From a virus: a stretch of DNA of 30,056 bases. Where the stretch lies: IMG/VR virus record IMGVR_UViG_3300037090_000306, positions 1 to 30,056 of that record; one strand, written 5' to 3'. Shown in pieces: positions 14,404 through 21,015 of the stretch. Numbering within the stretch: the first letter of the stretch is position 1; every line of letters begins with the position of its first letter. Position numbers and translations under genes: made by a program. The notes under the pieces were generated by a model that saw nothing but the letters and a program-made list of their open reading frames with translations, ran no database searches and was not told where the DNA came from.

Positions 14404-15441
14404 ATGAATAGAATTGACATACCCCTGGCACTGGCGAACACGCGCGCGGGCCTGGCGTTTATGCAGAGCGGCGTGGTGCTGAGCAACGACTGGGCGGGAA
14501 TGCCGAGTGGCACGATCTGTCTGCCCAATGATTCGTTGCTGCGGCAGACGGAAAACATCGAAGAGCTGACGGCTTTTGCCGCGAGCTACGATTCAATGGT
14601 CGGCAACGGGCTGGCGCGGTTGCGGGATTTCCTGGCACCGCCGAGGCCGAGCAGCAGCCGGATTTTCCGGTTGACGACCTATAACGAAAACGAGCCGTGG
14701 GAAACGGTGGATTACAACCGGATTAAACGCGGCATCCTGGCGGATTTTGCCGAAGTGCGGCAGCGCACGGCGGCCAAGAGCGACCTGCAAGCGCCGAATC
14801 GCGGGTTGTCCGTGATTCTGGACCGGGATGAGCTGAAGGACAAGCCGGAGTGGCAGCAGACGCACACGAAATGGCTGATTGACCTGCTCAACCGGGCGAC
14901 CGTGCTCGAAGCGGTGGATACCTTCACGGCGGCGGCGACGGCGGACGCGGTCACCTGGGATGCGGCAAGCAACCCAGACCTGGACATCAGGACGCGGGTC
15001 ATCACGCTGGCGAACACGACGGGCTTCTACCCGCAGAACGTGGCCTATGGCGACGCGGCTCATCTGGCGCGGCAGACAGCCTACGAGAACCAGCTCACGG
15101 CTGGGTCACTGGCGCGGGCGGGGCAGTTCACCGAAGCGGAGATCGCCACAGCGCTCGGCATTTCCAATGTGCTCATCAATGCGGAGCGCTATCAGAGCAG
15201 CTCGACGGCGAAGTCGGAAATCCTGGGTAAGAACGTCCTCATCTTCACGGGGATCAAGGACGCCGGCCCGATGGATCCGAGCAACATCGTGCGGCATGTC
15301 GTCGGCGGCCAATACGGCAGCGGCGAATACGCGGTCTATGTCACCGACCTGGGCGTCAAGAAGATCGCCATCACCGTGGAGAATTACGAATACCTCCACA
15401 CGCAGCACACGACGGGGATCATGAAGCTGGCCATCAACTAG
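14404..15441 (+). CDS. Major capsid protein (345 aa)
   Basis: Builds the icosahedral shell. Size, position after the protease/decoration genes and sequence pattern match Mu-like siphophage major head proteins of HK97 fold. Features: an N-terminal arm (IPLALANTRAGLAFMQSG), an E-loop region (about 75-105, RIFRLTTYNENEPWETVDYN), a spine-like helix after RGILADFAEVRQRTAAKSDL, P-domain strands (LSVILDRDELKD), an A-domain (DIRTRVITLANTTGFYPQNV, ALGISNVLINAERYQSS) and a terminal strand (YAVYVTDLGVKKIAITVENYEY). The start ATG follows the purine-rich heptamer leader. The protein has a single Cys (SGTICLPND). Confidence 0.85.
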   Translation: MNRIDIPLALANTRAGLAFMQSGVVLSNDWAGMPSGTICLPNDSLLRQTENIEELTAFAASYDSMVGNGLARLRDFLAPPRPSSSRIFRLTTYNENEPWETVDYNRIKRGILADFAEVRQRTAAKSDLQAPNRGLSVILDRDELKDKPEWQQTHTKWLIDLLNRATVLEAVDTFTAAATADAVTWDAASNPDLDIRTRVITLANTTGFYPQNVAYGDAAHLARQTAYENQLTAGSLARAGQFTEAEIATALGISNVLINAERYQSSSTAKSEILGKNVLIFTGIKDAGPMDPSNIVRHVVGGQYGSGEYAVYVTDLGVKKIAITVENYEYLHTQHTTGIMKLAIN

Positions 15442-15449
15442 CTGTAATC

Positions 15450-15477
15450 AAAGCAGAAAGCAGAAAGCAGAAAGCAA
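15450..15477. repeat. Heptamer array, unit AAAGCAG (four units)
   Basis: Three exact AAAGCAG and one AAAGCAA, ending a few bases before the ATG at 15482. The same unit recurs at 20172 and 20993. Confidence 0.95.
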
Positions 15478-15481
15478 AGAC

Positions 15482-16000
15482 ATGAATACGATCAAGAAAA
15501 TCAAGGCGCGGGTGCTGGTGGGGTTGGCCGTGCTGGTGGCGATGGCGCTGCCGGCAATGGGCCAGACGCTCAGTCCGCGTATTTCCACGCTGGCATTGGC
15601 GCTGAGCTGCACGAACGGCTCGACGCTGACGATCGGCACCTCGACTAACATAGTGCAGGGATTCGCGGCGACGCACCGGATGCAGTTATGCGCGGTCATC
15701 GCGCCGTTGGGAACGACGGCGCTGACGAAGGCGAACTTCTGCACCAACCTGGTGATGACGTTCCAATACCTGGTGGGAACGAACGTGACGACCGATACGC
15801 CGTTCACGTGGACCATCGACAATAACCAGCTCGCGGGCGGGGCACTGGCGGCCGGGAACACGAACGCCATCACGGTGCGGACAAATCTGCCCGTCGAGGC
15901 TTGTGACAGCCTCTCGGGGATAAAGTTGGGCACGGCGCTGGGATCGAGCACAAACGCGGCTGGATTCTCGCTGACCGTGCTGACGGCGCAAACGCCATAG
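15482..16000 (+). CDS. Secreted-looking beta-rich protein in the head gene cluster (172 aa)
   Basis: Function not recognised. It begins with a textbook Sec signal peptide: basic MNTIKKIKAR, hydrophobic VLVGLAVLVAMALP, and a cleavage-like AMGQ at about residue 28. The mature part is Asn/Thr/Ala-rich and beta-like (STLALALSCTNGSTLTIGTS, LVMTFQYLVGTN, TPFTWTIDNNQL), like virion decoration or host surface proteins. It has four Cys in the mature part. It lies between the major capsid and connector genes and is followed by a strong hairpin. Possible roles are a head fibre, a head decoration protein or an exported non-virion factor. Confidence 0.6.
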   Translation: MNTIKKIKARVLVGLAVLVAMALPAMGQTLSPRISTLALALSCTNGSTLTIGTSTNIVQGFAATHRMQLCAVIAPLGTTALTKANFCTNLVMTFQYLVGTNVTTDTPFTWTIDNNQLAGGALAAGNTNAITVRTNLPVEACDSLSGIKLGTALGSSTNAAGFSLTVLTAQTP

Positions 16001-16016
16001 CCTTTAGTGCACAGAG

Positions 16017-16049
16017 CCCGGCCGCCGTCTGTAGGGGGCGGCGGCCGGG
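16017..16049 (+). terminator. Strong GC hairpin, attenuator-like, after the secreted-looking gene
   Basis: CCCGGCCGCCG (16017-16027) pairs perfectly with CGGCGGCCGGG (16039-16049), giving an 11-bp stem with an 11-base loop. No U-run follows (CTCCTCTCACG), so it is not a standard intrinsic terminator. It may be a pause, attenuation or mRNA-stability element that lowers transcription after the abundant capsid genes. Confidence 0.6.
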
Positions 16050-16060
16050 ACTCCTCTCAC

Positions 16061-16095
16061 GAATGATGAAGGATGAATGATGAAGGATGAAATGG
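16061..16095. repeat. Heptamer array, alternating GAATGAT / GAAGGAT (about five units)
   Basis: GAATGAT, GAAGGAT, GAATGAT, GAAGGAT, then a drifted GAAATGG. The 14-bp alternation is like that of the array at 13762. It leads straight into copy B of the 90-bp element. Confidence 0.9.
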
Positions 16096-16099
16096 GCGC

Positions 16100-16189
16100 A
16101 GGACGCGTTGGGGGACGGTTGGGGTGCAATCCATGCCCGGAGGGCGTGCGACGCCACCAGCGAAGCGTTAACAGGCTATTAACAGGTGT
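16100..16189. repeat. 90-bp dispersed intergenic element, copy B
   Basis: Gapless counterpart of 9788-9877. The GTTAA-N7-TTAAC inverted repeat is at 16167-16171 and 16179-16183. It is followed by GAGTCTAAAGTT, short heptamer-like units, and then the ATG at 16210. With the array and hairpin before it, the gap 16001-16209 is almost completely accounted for. Confidence 0.85.
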
Positions 16190-16209
16190 TTGGTACAGAG
16201 TCTAAAGTT

Positions 16210-16407
16210 ATGCCGCGTGAATTGTTGCCCCTTAGAAAAAACCGGGAGACGCACACGAAAGCGGAGTTGTTTCCACGGACGGAGGCGCGAGTGGTGGCCG
16301 GATACGGTGGGAGGGCGTGGGACCGGCGGATCGTGAAGTGGGAGCTGCGGGAGATGGCGGCGGACGGGATCGGTAGGGAAGAGGGGAAAGCGCTAAGCAC
16401 GGAGTGA
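16210..16407 (+). CDS. Small basic hypothetical protein (65 aa)
   Basis: Function not recognised. A short, highly charged protein (MPRELLPLRKNRETHTK to the Arg-rich VAGYGGRAWDRRIVKWE), probably helical at the C-terminal end (WELREMAADGIGREEGK). No membrane segment and no Cys. The ATG at 16210 is preferred over 16186 because the earlier start lies in the repeat element. It lies before the gp36-like connector gene. Codon use is like the neighbours, but small size keeps confidence moderate. Confidence 0.45.
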   Translation: MPRELLPLRKNRETHTKAELFPRTEARVVAGYGGRAWDRRIVKWELREMAADGIGREEGKALSTE

Positions 16408-16424
16408 AGCGTGGAGCGTGAAAT
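16404..16424. repeat. Short heptamer array (GTGAAGC, GTGGAGC, GTGAAAT)
   Basis: Three in-phase units overlapping the stop codon of the small basic gene and ending four bases before the ATG at 16428. The middle unit equals the one expanded at 4241 and 17281. Confidence 0.8.
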
Positions 16425-16427
16425 GAT

Positions 16428-16865
16428 ATGAGCTGGATCACCGTAACAGACGAAGAGGCCATGCCGGTGGCATCGCCGGAGCGGCAGTCAATCGCCGGCA
16501 TCAAACGGGCCGATGACCTCTCGGATAAAGTCGCGGAGGCGACCGAAACATTCCGCGACGCGATACGGTCCAGCGGCCAGCCTCTGGACGTTGACGGGAC
16601 GGTACCGCTCTCGCTGAAGAGGTATGTGATTGCCTGGGCCATATGGGCCTTTGTCTCGCAGGGCATGCCGAAAGTGCCATCGATTCAAACCGAGGCGCGA
16701 AAGTCGGAAAATGACAAGGCCGAAAAGATGCTGGAGCGAGTTATTGACGGCAAATTGAAGGTCAGCGCTCCGGACCCGAACCAGACAATCAGTCACGGGG
16801 TCAGCCTCGTGCGGCGCGGGCGGCGCGTGAGGACCGATAGCTTCGACAAGCTGGGTGCGACGTGA
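16428..16865 (+). CDS. Mu gp36-like head-tail connector, DUF1320 type (145 aa)
   Basis: Small helical connector of the gp36/DUF1320 type. It opens with a short strand and acidic loop (SWITVTDEEAMPVASPER), then helices (LSDKVAEATETFRDAIRSS, LKRYVIAWAIWAFVSQGM, DKAEKMLERVIDGKLKV) and a basic C-terminal tail (SLVRRGRRVRTD). This is the expected run: DD/DE loop, long helix, a second helix with aromatic residues, basic end. It precedes the head morphogenesis gene. The ATG at 16428 follows a purine-rich heptamer leader. Its stop lies inside the possible 5' extension of the next gene. Confidence 0.68.
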   Translation: MSWITVTDEEAMPVASPERQSIAGIKRADDLSDKVAEATETFRDAIRSSGQPLDVDGTVPLSLKRYVIAWAIWAFVSQGMPKVPSIQTEARKSENDKAEKMLERVIDGKLKVSAPDPNQTISHGVSLVRRGRRVRTDSFDKLGAT

Positions 16866-16866
16866 C

Positions 16867-17976
16867 GTGAAAGGCGCGGAACCCAATTACCTGGGGAAGT
16901 TGCTGGCGGATATGAAATCCGAGGTCGCCGGCCTGTCGGCTGATCCGGTGCGGGCGCGGGCGCGGATCCGGCAGTTGCTGGACCAGCTGGGTCACTGGGC
17001 TCTGGTGAACTCGAACGACGATAGCGAGGATTCATGTCCGGCAGGAACTATTGAGCGGCTATTCGGCGAGGAAGAGCCAGCCGCCGATCGCAGCGAGCCG
17101 GATTCCAAACGGAAACCGGCAGAGTTGGCTGAGTGGCGCCGCCACATGCGGTCGCGCGTGCCCGCTGTGAGGCGCTATCTAGCTGCCATCCATGAAGCGC
17201 TGTTGCCAGCGCGATTGGAGATGCAGGCCAAGATCCTCAGCAAATCCGCCTTGGCGAACGAACCGGCTCCGTGCTCATTCGCTCCACGCTCCACGCTCCA
17301 CGCTCCACGCTCCACACCCCTGGCGAACAGCGAAGGCTCCGGCGCGGCGATGGATTTCATGTTCGACCTGCGCAAGTTCAAGCTCAACTTCGAGAGCGTA
17401 ATGCGAGTGGCCGGGTTGGATGCTTTCCAGGCGGCCGGGGCGCAGGCTCTCGTCGAGATGGGCAAGGACGATCCGTTCAAGGCGACGCCAGCGGCGGTGC
17501 AGCGATTTCTTGCGGATCGGGAGAATAAGATGGCGGATACGCCGCAGGACATCTTTGACCAGGTGAAAAGCGGGCTGGCTGAGGGGTTCGATAAGGGCGA
17601 GACGATGTCTGAGCTGGCGGGGCGGGTAAAGGCAGCGTTTGGCGACATCGAAAAGGGCCGCGCCATGACCATCGCCATGACCGAGACGAGCGCGGCATAC
17701 GGGCAGGGGCGCAACGATGCTCAGAAGCAAGCCGGGGCCAAATGGAAGCGATGGATGACCTCCGGCAACGCGAATGTGCGGGCGGCGCACCGCATGGTCA
17801 ACGGCGAGGTTATTCCGTTTGACGACTCGTTCACGATGGTTGACGAGCGGACGGGGGAATCGGATGAAATCCGGTTCCCGGGCGACCCCGATGGCGAGCC
17901 GTGGAATGTCATCAACTGTCATTGTAAGTGCGGGGTGGTGCTCAAGGGGCCGCCGGAGGAAGACGCCGTCGAATGA
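16867..17976 (+). CDS. Mu gp30/SPP1 gp7-like head morphogenesis protein with repeat insert (about 369 aa)
   Basis: Minor head protein needed for capsid assembly. The C-terminal 170 residues carry the family signature: KGRAMTIAMTETSAAYGQGR, KRWMTSGNANVRAAHRMVNG, EVIPFDDSF, IRFPGDPDGEPWNVINC and HCKCG, with Cys/His positions as in the family (NCHCKCG). The N-terminal half is helical and divergent. About residue 135-150 a GCTCCAC x5 array (17281-17315) is translated in frame (APRSTLHAPRSTP), an insertion between N-terminal and central domains. The start is ambiguous: GTG 16867 (one base after the previous stop) or GTG 16855 (overlapping it). The stop overlaps the next ATG. Confidence 0.85.
   Translation: MKGAEPNYLGKLLADMKSEVAGLSADPVRARARIRQLLDQLGHWALVNSNDDSEDSCPAGTIERLFGEEEPAADRSEPDSKRKPAELAEWRRHMRSRVPAVRRYLAAIHEALLPARLEMQAKILSKSALANEPAPCSFAPRSTLHAPRSTPLANSEGSGAAMDFMFDLRKFKLNFESVMRVAGLDAFQAAGAQALVEMGKDDPFKATPAAVQRFLADRENKMADTPQDIFDQVKSGLAEGFDKGETMSELAGRVKAAFGDIEKGRAMTIAMTETSAAYGQGRNDAQKQAGAKWKRWMTSGNANVRAAHRMVNGEVIPFDDSFTMVDERTGESDEIRFPGDPDGEPWNVINCHCKCGVVLKGPPEEDAVE
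17281..17315. repeat. In-frame heptamer array, unit GCTCCAC x5, inside head morphogenesis gene
   Basis: Five exact 7-bp copies (35 bp) inside a coding region. The unit is the reverse complement of GTGGAGC seen at 4241. In both coding insertions the coding sense is the pyrimidine-rich strand and gives LHAPRST-like peptides; in gene junctions the purine-rich strand is the sense strand. Confidence 0.95.
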
Positions 17977-18494
17977 ACTTTGAATTCACCATTCCAGCGG
18001 GGGCGGCGAAGGCAGCGGCGCGCTGCCGGGACCAGGCGGGGCTCCTGGGGGCGCTGGCGGCGCGGATGGATCTGCTCAATGAAGCGGCAGTGACTGAGAT
18101 CCAACTGAAACGGTTCAGTAAGAGCGGGCCGGAATCGCTGGGAATAAGGACGAACAGATTAAGCCTCTCAATCCGGCCCAGCAAAGCGGTCGTTTCGGGC
18201 GACGCGGTCCTCTCCACGATTGGCAGCAACGTGAAGTATCTGGGGGTGCATGAGGAGGGATACAAAGGAACAGTACAGGTGAGGCGCCATGTCCGACAGC
18301 GGTTTGCGAAGGAAAAGTTCTTTGGCAAATGGCGACTAAACCGGAAGGCGGACGTGGAGGTGGGTACGTTTATGCGGAAGATGAATATTCCCGCGCGGGC
18401 GCCTCTGCGGCGCGGGATCGAAGATTGCCGCGAGATGTATCGCGCCGGCCTGGCGTCGGTGGCAAGCGACTTCTACGCGGGAAAGGCGGCATGA
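17973..18494 (+). CDS. Mu gp31-like tail completion/virion morphogenesis protein (173 aa)
   Basis: Matches the pattern of small virion-morphogenesis (tail completion) proteins. It has an N-terminal helical region (AAARCRDQAGLLGALAARM, LLNEAAVTEIQLKRF), strands (LSLSIRPSKAVVSGDAVLST), the typical YLGVHEEGYKG (compare YaxiHexGG), and the Arg-rich VRRHVRQRF followed by IPARAPLRRGIED, equivalent to the IPaRPFLg...l motif. The ATG overlaps the previous stop (ATGA), and its own stop overlaps the next start. Confident in family type, less so in the exact step it serves. Confidence 0.75.
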   Translation: MNFEFTIPAGAAKAAARCRDQAGLLGALAARMDLLNEAAVTEIQLKRFSKSGPESLGIRTNRLSLSIRPSKAVVSGDAVLSTIGSNVKYLGVHEEGYKGTVQVRRHVRQRFAKEKFFGKWRLNRKADVEVGTFMRKMNIPARAPLRRGIEDCREMYRAGLASVASDFYAGKAA

Positions 18495-19204
18495 GCGACA
18501 TCCTACAACTCCAGGAATACCTGTTTAAGGGGCTGTTAAGCTGCGGTTTATTCGACCGGTTTAACGTGGTGTTGGAGCGTCAGTTTCTGGCGCAATCGGA
18601 GCTGGCGGTCGAGACGCTTTGGCTGACGGCGCGCCAACCGGACGGCCCGGTGGGAGCAGGACTGTATGTCGAGATGCCGCGCTTGCAGGTGCCTAAGCCG
18701 AATTCGCTTCAGCGGAACCTGCTCGCTTCAATCGTGGCGATTGAGAACCGGAATATCAATCTGCTGAGCACGGGCACAGGGACATCCTGCGAAGAGTTGG
18801 CGGAGTTGGCGCTGGATTTCATGTTTGGCTGGGTGCTGGGGTTCAGCAGCGGATTGACTCCGGACGCGGGAGCGATTACGCCGGCTACGGATCTCTTGCA
18901 GGGCGACGGCCTGGTCGTGTTGCGGGCCTCGGTGTCGATGAGGCGCGAGCATCGGCCTTGGATGAGATGCGATATACCCCTGGTGAGTGATGGGAATGAT
19001 GGGACCTATGGGTTGGTGAATGGGGCCAATTCACCCGACGCGGATATTTACTATACTTTCGACCGGTCGCTGCCGGGAAAGGCTAACACGAAGGCAAAGC
19101 TTTATCAGGGGCCCCTGGCTTTGCAGGTGGGGCAGATCATCACTTTTGCGGCTTGGCGGCCCAATCTGCTGCCGTCGCACATATCGGTCAAAATAATTAC
19201 GTAG
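18491..19204 (+). CDS. Tail terminator-like protein (gp37 position) with C-terminal chitobiase-type beta domain (237 aa)
   Basis: Residues 1-165 occupy the place of the Mu gp37/tail-terminator protein: short helical start (ILQLQEYLFKGLLSCG), strand-rich core (AGLYVEMPRLQVPKPNSLQ), ELALDFMFGWVLGFSSG and strands around LVVLRASVSMR. Residues about 180-237 resemble the FN3-like domain at the C-terminus of chitobiases/beta-hexosaminidases (ADIYYTFDRSLPGKANTKAK, then LYQGPLALQVGQIITFAAWR; compare the DIYYTxDGSxPxxxSxxYxGPIxLxxxxxIxAxA pattern). This adds a possible glycan- or protein-binding knob to a tail protein. A 9-bp GTGATGGGA-type microrepeat joins the two parts (about 18985-19010). Confidence 0.65.
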   Translation: MSDILQLQEYLFKGLLSCGLFDRFNVVLERQFLAQSELAVETLWLTARQPDGPVGAGLYVEMPRLQVPKPNSLQRNLLASIVAIENRNINLLSTGTGTSCEELAELALDFMFGWVLGFSSGLTPDAGAITPATDLLQGDGLVVLRASVSMRREHRPWMRCDIPLVSDGNDGTYGLVNGANSPDADIYYTFDRSLPGKANTKAKLYQGPLALQVGQIITFAAWRPNLLPSHISVKIIT

Positions 19205-19240
19205 AGCGTGAAGAAAATTAGAACATAGAAAGAAAACAAT

Positions 19241-20167
19241 ATGCCAGCACTGGATCTAACAACCATCAACGTGGGGGGACCTTGCAAAATCGTCGATGTC
19301 GCCCAGGTCATTTACACGGAGGGCGACGTGAAGCTCGAACCGAAGCCGGTCTATCGGGAGATTCCATCATCGCTGGGCGGGGCGCTGGATTCGGTCCTGG
19401 TTGACCTGGTCTGGACGATCAGCGGGGTGCCGAAGTCGGTGTGGGATTCCGGGACCCGGGCGTCGCTGTTGCCGGCGGCATTGACGAATTTCGTGACGGC
19501 GGGCGGGCGCGTTTGCGGGTCGGCTAACCGGGCGGTGACGGTCCAGGGAAGCGACGGCGAGCAATTCGCGTTCACGCGGTCGGCGCTGTCGAAGATGCCG
19601 GACGTATTCATGGGCCTCGGGAAGTCGCTCTATACCGGGTTCGAATACACGGGCTGGATTGGCACGGGGAAGTCTCCGACAGACCCCGATGCGTTCTACA
19701 CGCAATCGACAGGCGTGGCGTGGACGCAGGCGGACTATCCGGTCACTCACCAGGAGGCGCTGTGCACGGCGGCCTGGGGCGCGGTCGCCGGCTGGGGCAC
19801 TGTGTTTGCCGAGGAAGGCTTCACGCTGACACACGAGCTGAAGTTGAACCCGGTGAAGATGGGCAACATCACCGTGGACCAACGGGTCGAGAGCTACCGC
19901 GCGATGGTGGGGTTCAAGCCGCAGGGACCAACGACGGCGCAATTGCTGGCGGCCATTGGCCTGCAGGGAACGGCGATGGGCATCGGAACGCGGCTGTCGG
20001 CCCTGGCGCATAGCTTCGTCGTGACCGGGACGGGGTTATCGGTGACCGTGCCGGGCGCGGCACTGAATAAGGGGGCGTTCGAGTTTGACTCGAAACTGAA
20101 CCGGCATGGGGATTTCGGCATGATTACGGCGCTTTCAGCGCCGGGAGCAAGGCTAACCCTGGCTTGA
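19241..20167 (+). CDS. Major tail tube protein (308 aa)
   Basis: Long-tail tube subunit. It begins MPALDLTTINVGGPCKIV. The central part has tube-fold features: DSVLVDLVWTISGVPKSV (compare the region where tube proteins contrast with a default), FTLTHELKLNPVKMGNITVD with the conserved GNITVD/R turn, YRAMVGFKPQGPT, and a C-terminal strand set ending GDFGMITALSAPGARLTLA. It follows the terminator and precedes small tail genes, the usual order. No sheath gene is seen beside it, which supports a siphovirus-type tail. The leader (19205-19240) is A-rich with AGAAAGAAAAC. Confidence 0.8.
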   Translation: MPALDLTTINVGGPCKIVDVAQVIYTEGDVKLEPKPVYREIPSSLGGALDSVLVDLVWTISGVPKSVWDSGTRASLLPAALTNFVTAGGRVCGSANRAVTVQGSDGEQFAFTRSALSKMPDVFMGLGKSLYTGFEYTGWIGTGKSPTDPDAFYTQSTGVAWTQADYPVTHQEALCTAAWGAVAGWGTVFAEEGFTLTHELKLNPVKMGNITVDQRVESYRAMVGFKPQGPTTAQLLAAIGLQGTAMGIGTRLSALAHSFVVTGTGLSVTVPGAALNKGAFEFDSKLNRHGDFGMITALSAPGARLTLA

Positions 20168-20171
20168 CCAA

Positions 20172-20199
20172 AAAGCAGAAAGCAGAAAGCAGAAAGCAA
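20172..20199. repeat. Heptamer array, unit AAAGCAG (four units)
   Basis: Same unit and same unit count as 15450-15477, ending four bases before the ATG at 20204. Near-identical leader for two distant genes. Confidence 0.95.
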
Positions 20200-20203
20200 A
20201 AAT

Positions 20204-20593
20204 ATGATCATACACACAATAACACAGACCTATCAGACCAGCCCGAGCCAACAGCTTTCGGGGCAGACGGCGGTGACCGGGGATACGGAGATGAATTCCG
20301 ATGTCCTGCTGCCCCCGGCATCAGTGGACGTGGTGCTGAGCCAGGCGCTGACATTGGCGAAGGTGCAATCGCTGGCGCTGGCCTGTACGGGGGCGACCAC
20401 GGTGCACACCTATAACGAAATTACGCTGAGGGATACGATCACCTTCGCGGCTGCGGGGACGATCGTGTGCGCGTCAACGGCCGCGGTGGCCGCGCTGTTT
20501 CCGGGGGGCGACTTCACCTCCATCAAACTAACGAGCACGCCGGGCGCCCTGTTCTCGCTGCGCAGCCTGGTGATGGATACGATGTTCCACTAA
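20204..20593 (+). CDS. Small beta-rich tail/virion structural protein (129 aa)
   Basis: The exact role is not recognised. Strand-rich Thr/Ser/Ala protein: ITQTYQTSPSQQLSG, NSDVLLPPASVDVVLSQALT, VQSLALACTGATTVHTYNE, DTITFAAAGTIVCASTAA, FTSIKLTSTPGALFSLRSLV. The pattern of a target-strand pair, then TNxxxxxDTI, then a default-value strand is common in small structural proteins of Mu-like siphophages next to the tail tube. No signal peptide. In many siphophages this position holds tail assembly chaperones, but the beta-rich composition does not fit them. Confidence 0.6.
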   Translation: MIIHTITQTYQTSPSQQLSGQTAVTGDTEMNSDVLLPPASVDVVLSQALTLAKVQSLALACTGATTVHTYNEITLRDTITFAAAGTIVCASTAAVAALFPGGDFTSIKLTSTPGALFSLRSLVMDTMFH

Positions 20594-20602
20594 GCGATTC
20601 AG

Positions 20603-20992
20603 GTGAAGATCGAATACCGAACGCCGACCGGGACCGGGACGTACTCGGTCCTGGCCGATGAAGGGGCCGGCTCCCTGGGCGAGCGTATCTCCGGCTACTC
20701 GGCGCGGCCGGGGCAATCGGCACTCTTCCGCGGGGGGCTCTGGGTCGTGTCGTTCATGGTGGATCGGGTGCACGCGAGCGCGGACGCGGCGGCGCTGTTC
20801 GTTTCGACGCAGGGGGCGATCTTCGCCGTGCCGGGAGTGTTTGGGCGGGTAAACTTCTTCGATCTCAAGATCACGATCGGGAGCCAGGTGCTTTACTCGT
20901 TGATGGCTGGTTGCACGGGGTTTTCGCCCGCGCCGGCCAGCGACCAGACTTCGCTGATTAGTTACACGTTTAGCTGGGGCAGCTATGGCTGA
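20603..20992 (+). CDS. Small beta-rich tail protein (129 aa)
   Basis: Function not recognised. It starts with GTG (KIEYRTPTGTGTYSVLADEG) and is built from strands (LFRGGLWVVSFMVDRVHA, RVNFFDLKITIGSQVLYSL, LISYTFSWGSYG). Same length as the preceding protein but without clear sequence similarity, so not an obvious duplicate. Probably a distal tail or baseplate accessory component from its place between the tube and the first spike. The start is nine bases after the previous stop (CAGGTG, weak ribosome site). The frame is well supported by strand-like periodicity and codon use. Confidence 0.55.
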   Translation: MKIEYRTPTGTGTYSVLADEGAGSLGERISGYSARPGQSALFRGGLWVVSFMVDRVHASADAAALFVSTQGAIFAVPGVFGRVNFFDLKITIGSQVLYSLMAGCTGFSPAPASDQTSLISYTFSWGSYG

Positions 20993-21013
20993 AAAGCAGA
21001 AAGCAGAAAGCAG
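20993..21013. repeat. Heptamer array, unit AAAGCAG (three units)
   Basis: Three exact units, beginning right after the stop codon and running into AAATG of the next gene, so the array is the entire intergenic leader. Confidence 0.95.
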
Positions 21014-21015
21014 AA

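Noticed and set aside
16017-16049. Rho-independent terminator
   Set aside because: The stem is strong, but no T-rich tract follows and the genes after it belong to the same late cluster. Kept only as attenuator-like.
16067-16093. Extra ATG codons in the GAATGAT/GAAGGAT array as gene starts
   Set aside because: They open no frame with coding features; they arise from the repeat unit.
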